DNA from: Patescibacteria group bacterium
GTDB taxonomy: Bacteria; Patescibacteriota; Patescibacteriia; 2-12-FULL-60-25
NCBI GenBank assembly: GCA_018817245.1
Contig: JAHIUG010000114.1
Coordinates: forward strand, 1 to 13,460
Reading direction: 5' to 3'
DNA: 13,460 nt
Below are positions 13,028-13,460 of the stretch, piece by piece. A program made the translations under genes and the position numbers. The notes below the pieces were generated by a model, which saw nothing but the letters and a program-made list of their open reading frames with translations, did no database searches and was not told the DNA's origin. Numbering within the stretch: the stretch's first letter is position 1; each line of letters opens with the position of its first letter.

Positions 13028-13114
13028 GCGCGGGTGCTGTAATTGGTAGCCAGGCTAGCTTGAGGGGCTAGTGTCCGTATGGACGTGGAGGTTCGAGTCC
13101 TCTTCCGCGCACCA
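13028..13114 (+). tRNA. tRNA-Leu (anticodon GAG), CCA encoded
   Basis: 87 nt with a long class II variable arm. Acceptor GCGCGGG pairs with TCCGCGC (one G-U); anticodon stem CTAGC/GCTAG holds the loop TTGAGGG with GAG at 13062-13064; the variable hairpin contains TGTCC and GGACG; the T loop is TTCGAGT; discriminator A and CCA end at 13114. GAG reads leucine codons CUC and CUU. Confidence 0.95.
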
Positions 13115-13149
13115 GGCCGTCAAACGCCCTTAGGCTATTTGATGGTACC

Positions 13150-13176
13150 AAAAAACTCCGTTGATCCGGAGTTTTT
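13150..13176 (+). terminator. Intrinsic terminator of tRNA-Leu
   Basis: AAAAACTCCG (13151-13160) pairs with CGGAGTTTTT (13167-13176) around TTGATC, a 10-bp stem ending in five T. The stem nearly matches the terminator at 358-386. Confidence 0.8.
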
Positions 13177-13179
13177 AGA

Positions 13180-13208
13180 TTGACAACTTAGATGGCGGGC
13201 GCTACTCT
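13180..13208 (+). promoter_or_regulatory. Promoter of the candidate small RNA
   Basis: A perfect TTGACA (13180-13185), a 17-bp spacer and TACTCT (13203-13208). The predicted start is near 13215, just before the GGGGGTCAG stem strand. Confidence 0.45.
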
Positions 13209-13214
13209 TAAATT

Positions 13215-13321
13215 GAAGGGGGTCAGCATTCGGGATAAGCGACCTCCCCCCCAGGCTCTTCCTCGATGAGTCTGACCCCCTCCACTCTCCCAGAGACGTC
13301 ACCGCTTGACGTCTCTTTTTT
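13215..13321 (+). ncRNA. Candidate rod-like small RNA, unknown family
   Basis: GGGGGTCAG (13218-13226) pairs perfectly with CTGACCCCC (13272-13280). Inside, CATTCGGG pairs with CCTCGATG with one mismatch and one G-U, then short AAG/CTT and CCT/AGG pairs lead to a loop of seven C. An intrinsic terminator follows. Promoter, closed rod and terminator make a self-contained unit of about 105 nt with no reading frame. It lacks the conserved SRP RNA core and is shorter than 6S RNA; I do not recognise the family. Confidence 0.5.
13292..13321 (+). terminator. Intrinsic terminator of the candidate small RNA
   Basis: AGAGACGTCA (13292-13301) and TGACGTCTCT (13307-13316) form a perfect 10-bp stem around CCGCT, followed by T to 13321. 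The T tract overlaps the stop codon of the convergent minus-strand gene. Confidence 0.85.
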
Positions 13322-13460
13322 ATTTATAACTCATCACTCCCAAAAGAAGTACGATGAACAGGACAAGCCAGCCTGCTGTGAGGGCAATTAATTTCAATGC
13401 TTTGACCGGCTCCTTCTTTTTATAAAACAAAATGATTGGATGCCCTAAAGTTATGAGCGC
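13320..13460 (-). CDS. Membrane protein, C-terminal end only
   Basis: On the minus strand the frame is open from the window edge and ends at TAA (13320-13322), giving 46 residues. They start with a hydrophobic segment (A-L-I-T-L-G-H-P-I-I-L-F-Y), then a basic turn (K-K-K-E-P-V-K), then a clear final membrane helix (L-I-A-L-T-A-G-W-L-V-L-F-I-V-L-L-L-G-V-M) and a short S-Y-K tail. This two-helix, positive-loop pattern indicates an integral membrane protein with a short C-terminal tail. The gene start is outside the window, and the family cannot be identified from this piece. It converges on the small RNA unit. Confidence 0.6.
   Translation of the reverse strand, partial: ALITLGHPIILFYKKKEPVKALKLIALTAGWLVLFIVLLLGVMSYK

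Noticed and set aside
13215..13290. SRP (4.5S) RNA
   Set aside because: The near-invariant GGTCAGG...GGAAGG-AGCA core is absent, although length and GC-rich paired ends are similar.
1..13460. Alternative code with UGA as glycine, known in some Patescibacteria
   Set aside because: All recognised genes are complete and collinear with their families without reading through TGA.

Overview
The window looks like a chromosomal segment from a small-genome uncultured bacterium of the Candidate Phyla Radiation (Patescibacteria, Parcubacteria-like). The supporting signs are a PaaX/Cas2-like winged-helix protein, a compact valyl-tRNA synthetase without obvious zinc cysteines, a diacylglycerol-kinase-like protein with GNDET in place of GGDGT, start codons without clear Shine-Dalgarno sites, and intergenic gaps full of short palindromes. 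The lineage is inferred from family resemblance, not from a marker-gene tree. The standard bacterial code fits; no in-frame TGA has to be read through.

Layout, left to right. A type IV pilin-like gene cut by the window edge ends at an intrinsic terminator. Next comes a minus-strand gene for a winged-helix plus Cas2-like (PaaX family) protein, bracketed by near-identical hairpin repeats at 464-499, 1157-1194 and 1291-1328. tRNA-Val(GAC) follows, with its own promoter and terminator, then a short Cys-rich single-pass membrane protein, a long structured hairpin ending in a T tract, and a convergent minus-strand DHH-family protein that has lost most metal ligands. Three class I aminoacyl-tRNA synthetase genes follow on the plus strand: valS, tyrS and argS. 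The valS-tyrS gap holds a diverged fourth member of the hairpin family with a compensatory stem change. The tyrS-argS gap is an array of five TGTCAT-type palindromic repeats, and the annotated argS ATG lies inside the last one. A multi-pass membrane histidine kinase follows. Bactofilin and the diacylglycerol-kinase-like gene then form a 1.7-kb block bounded by a 23-bp inverted repeat (21/23) and oppositely oriented 12-bp tandem arrays. tRNA-Leu(GAG) comes next, with a terminator, then a candidate rod-like small RNA with promoter and terminator, and the 3' end of an unidentified membrane-protein gene on the minus strand.

How the genes relate. The three synthetases and two tRNAs serve translation. 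The pilin, histidine kinase, bactofilin and membrane proteins serve the cell surface. No long operon is evident: most genes have a repeat-rich gap upstream. The least explained part is the Cas2-like gene with its hairpin repeats, one of which is translated as the protein's C-terminal tail. The arrangement resembles repeat/protein pairs such as REP-RAYT, but no activity can be shown from sequence alone.
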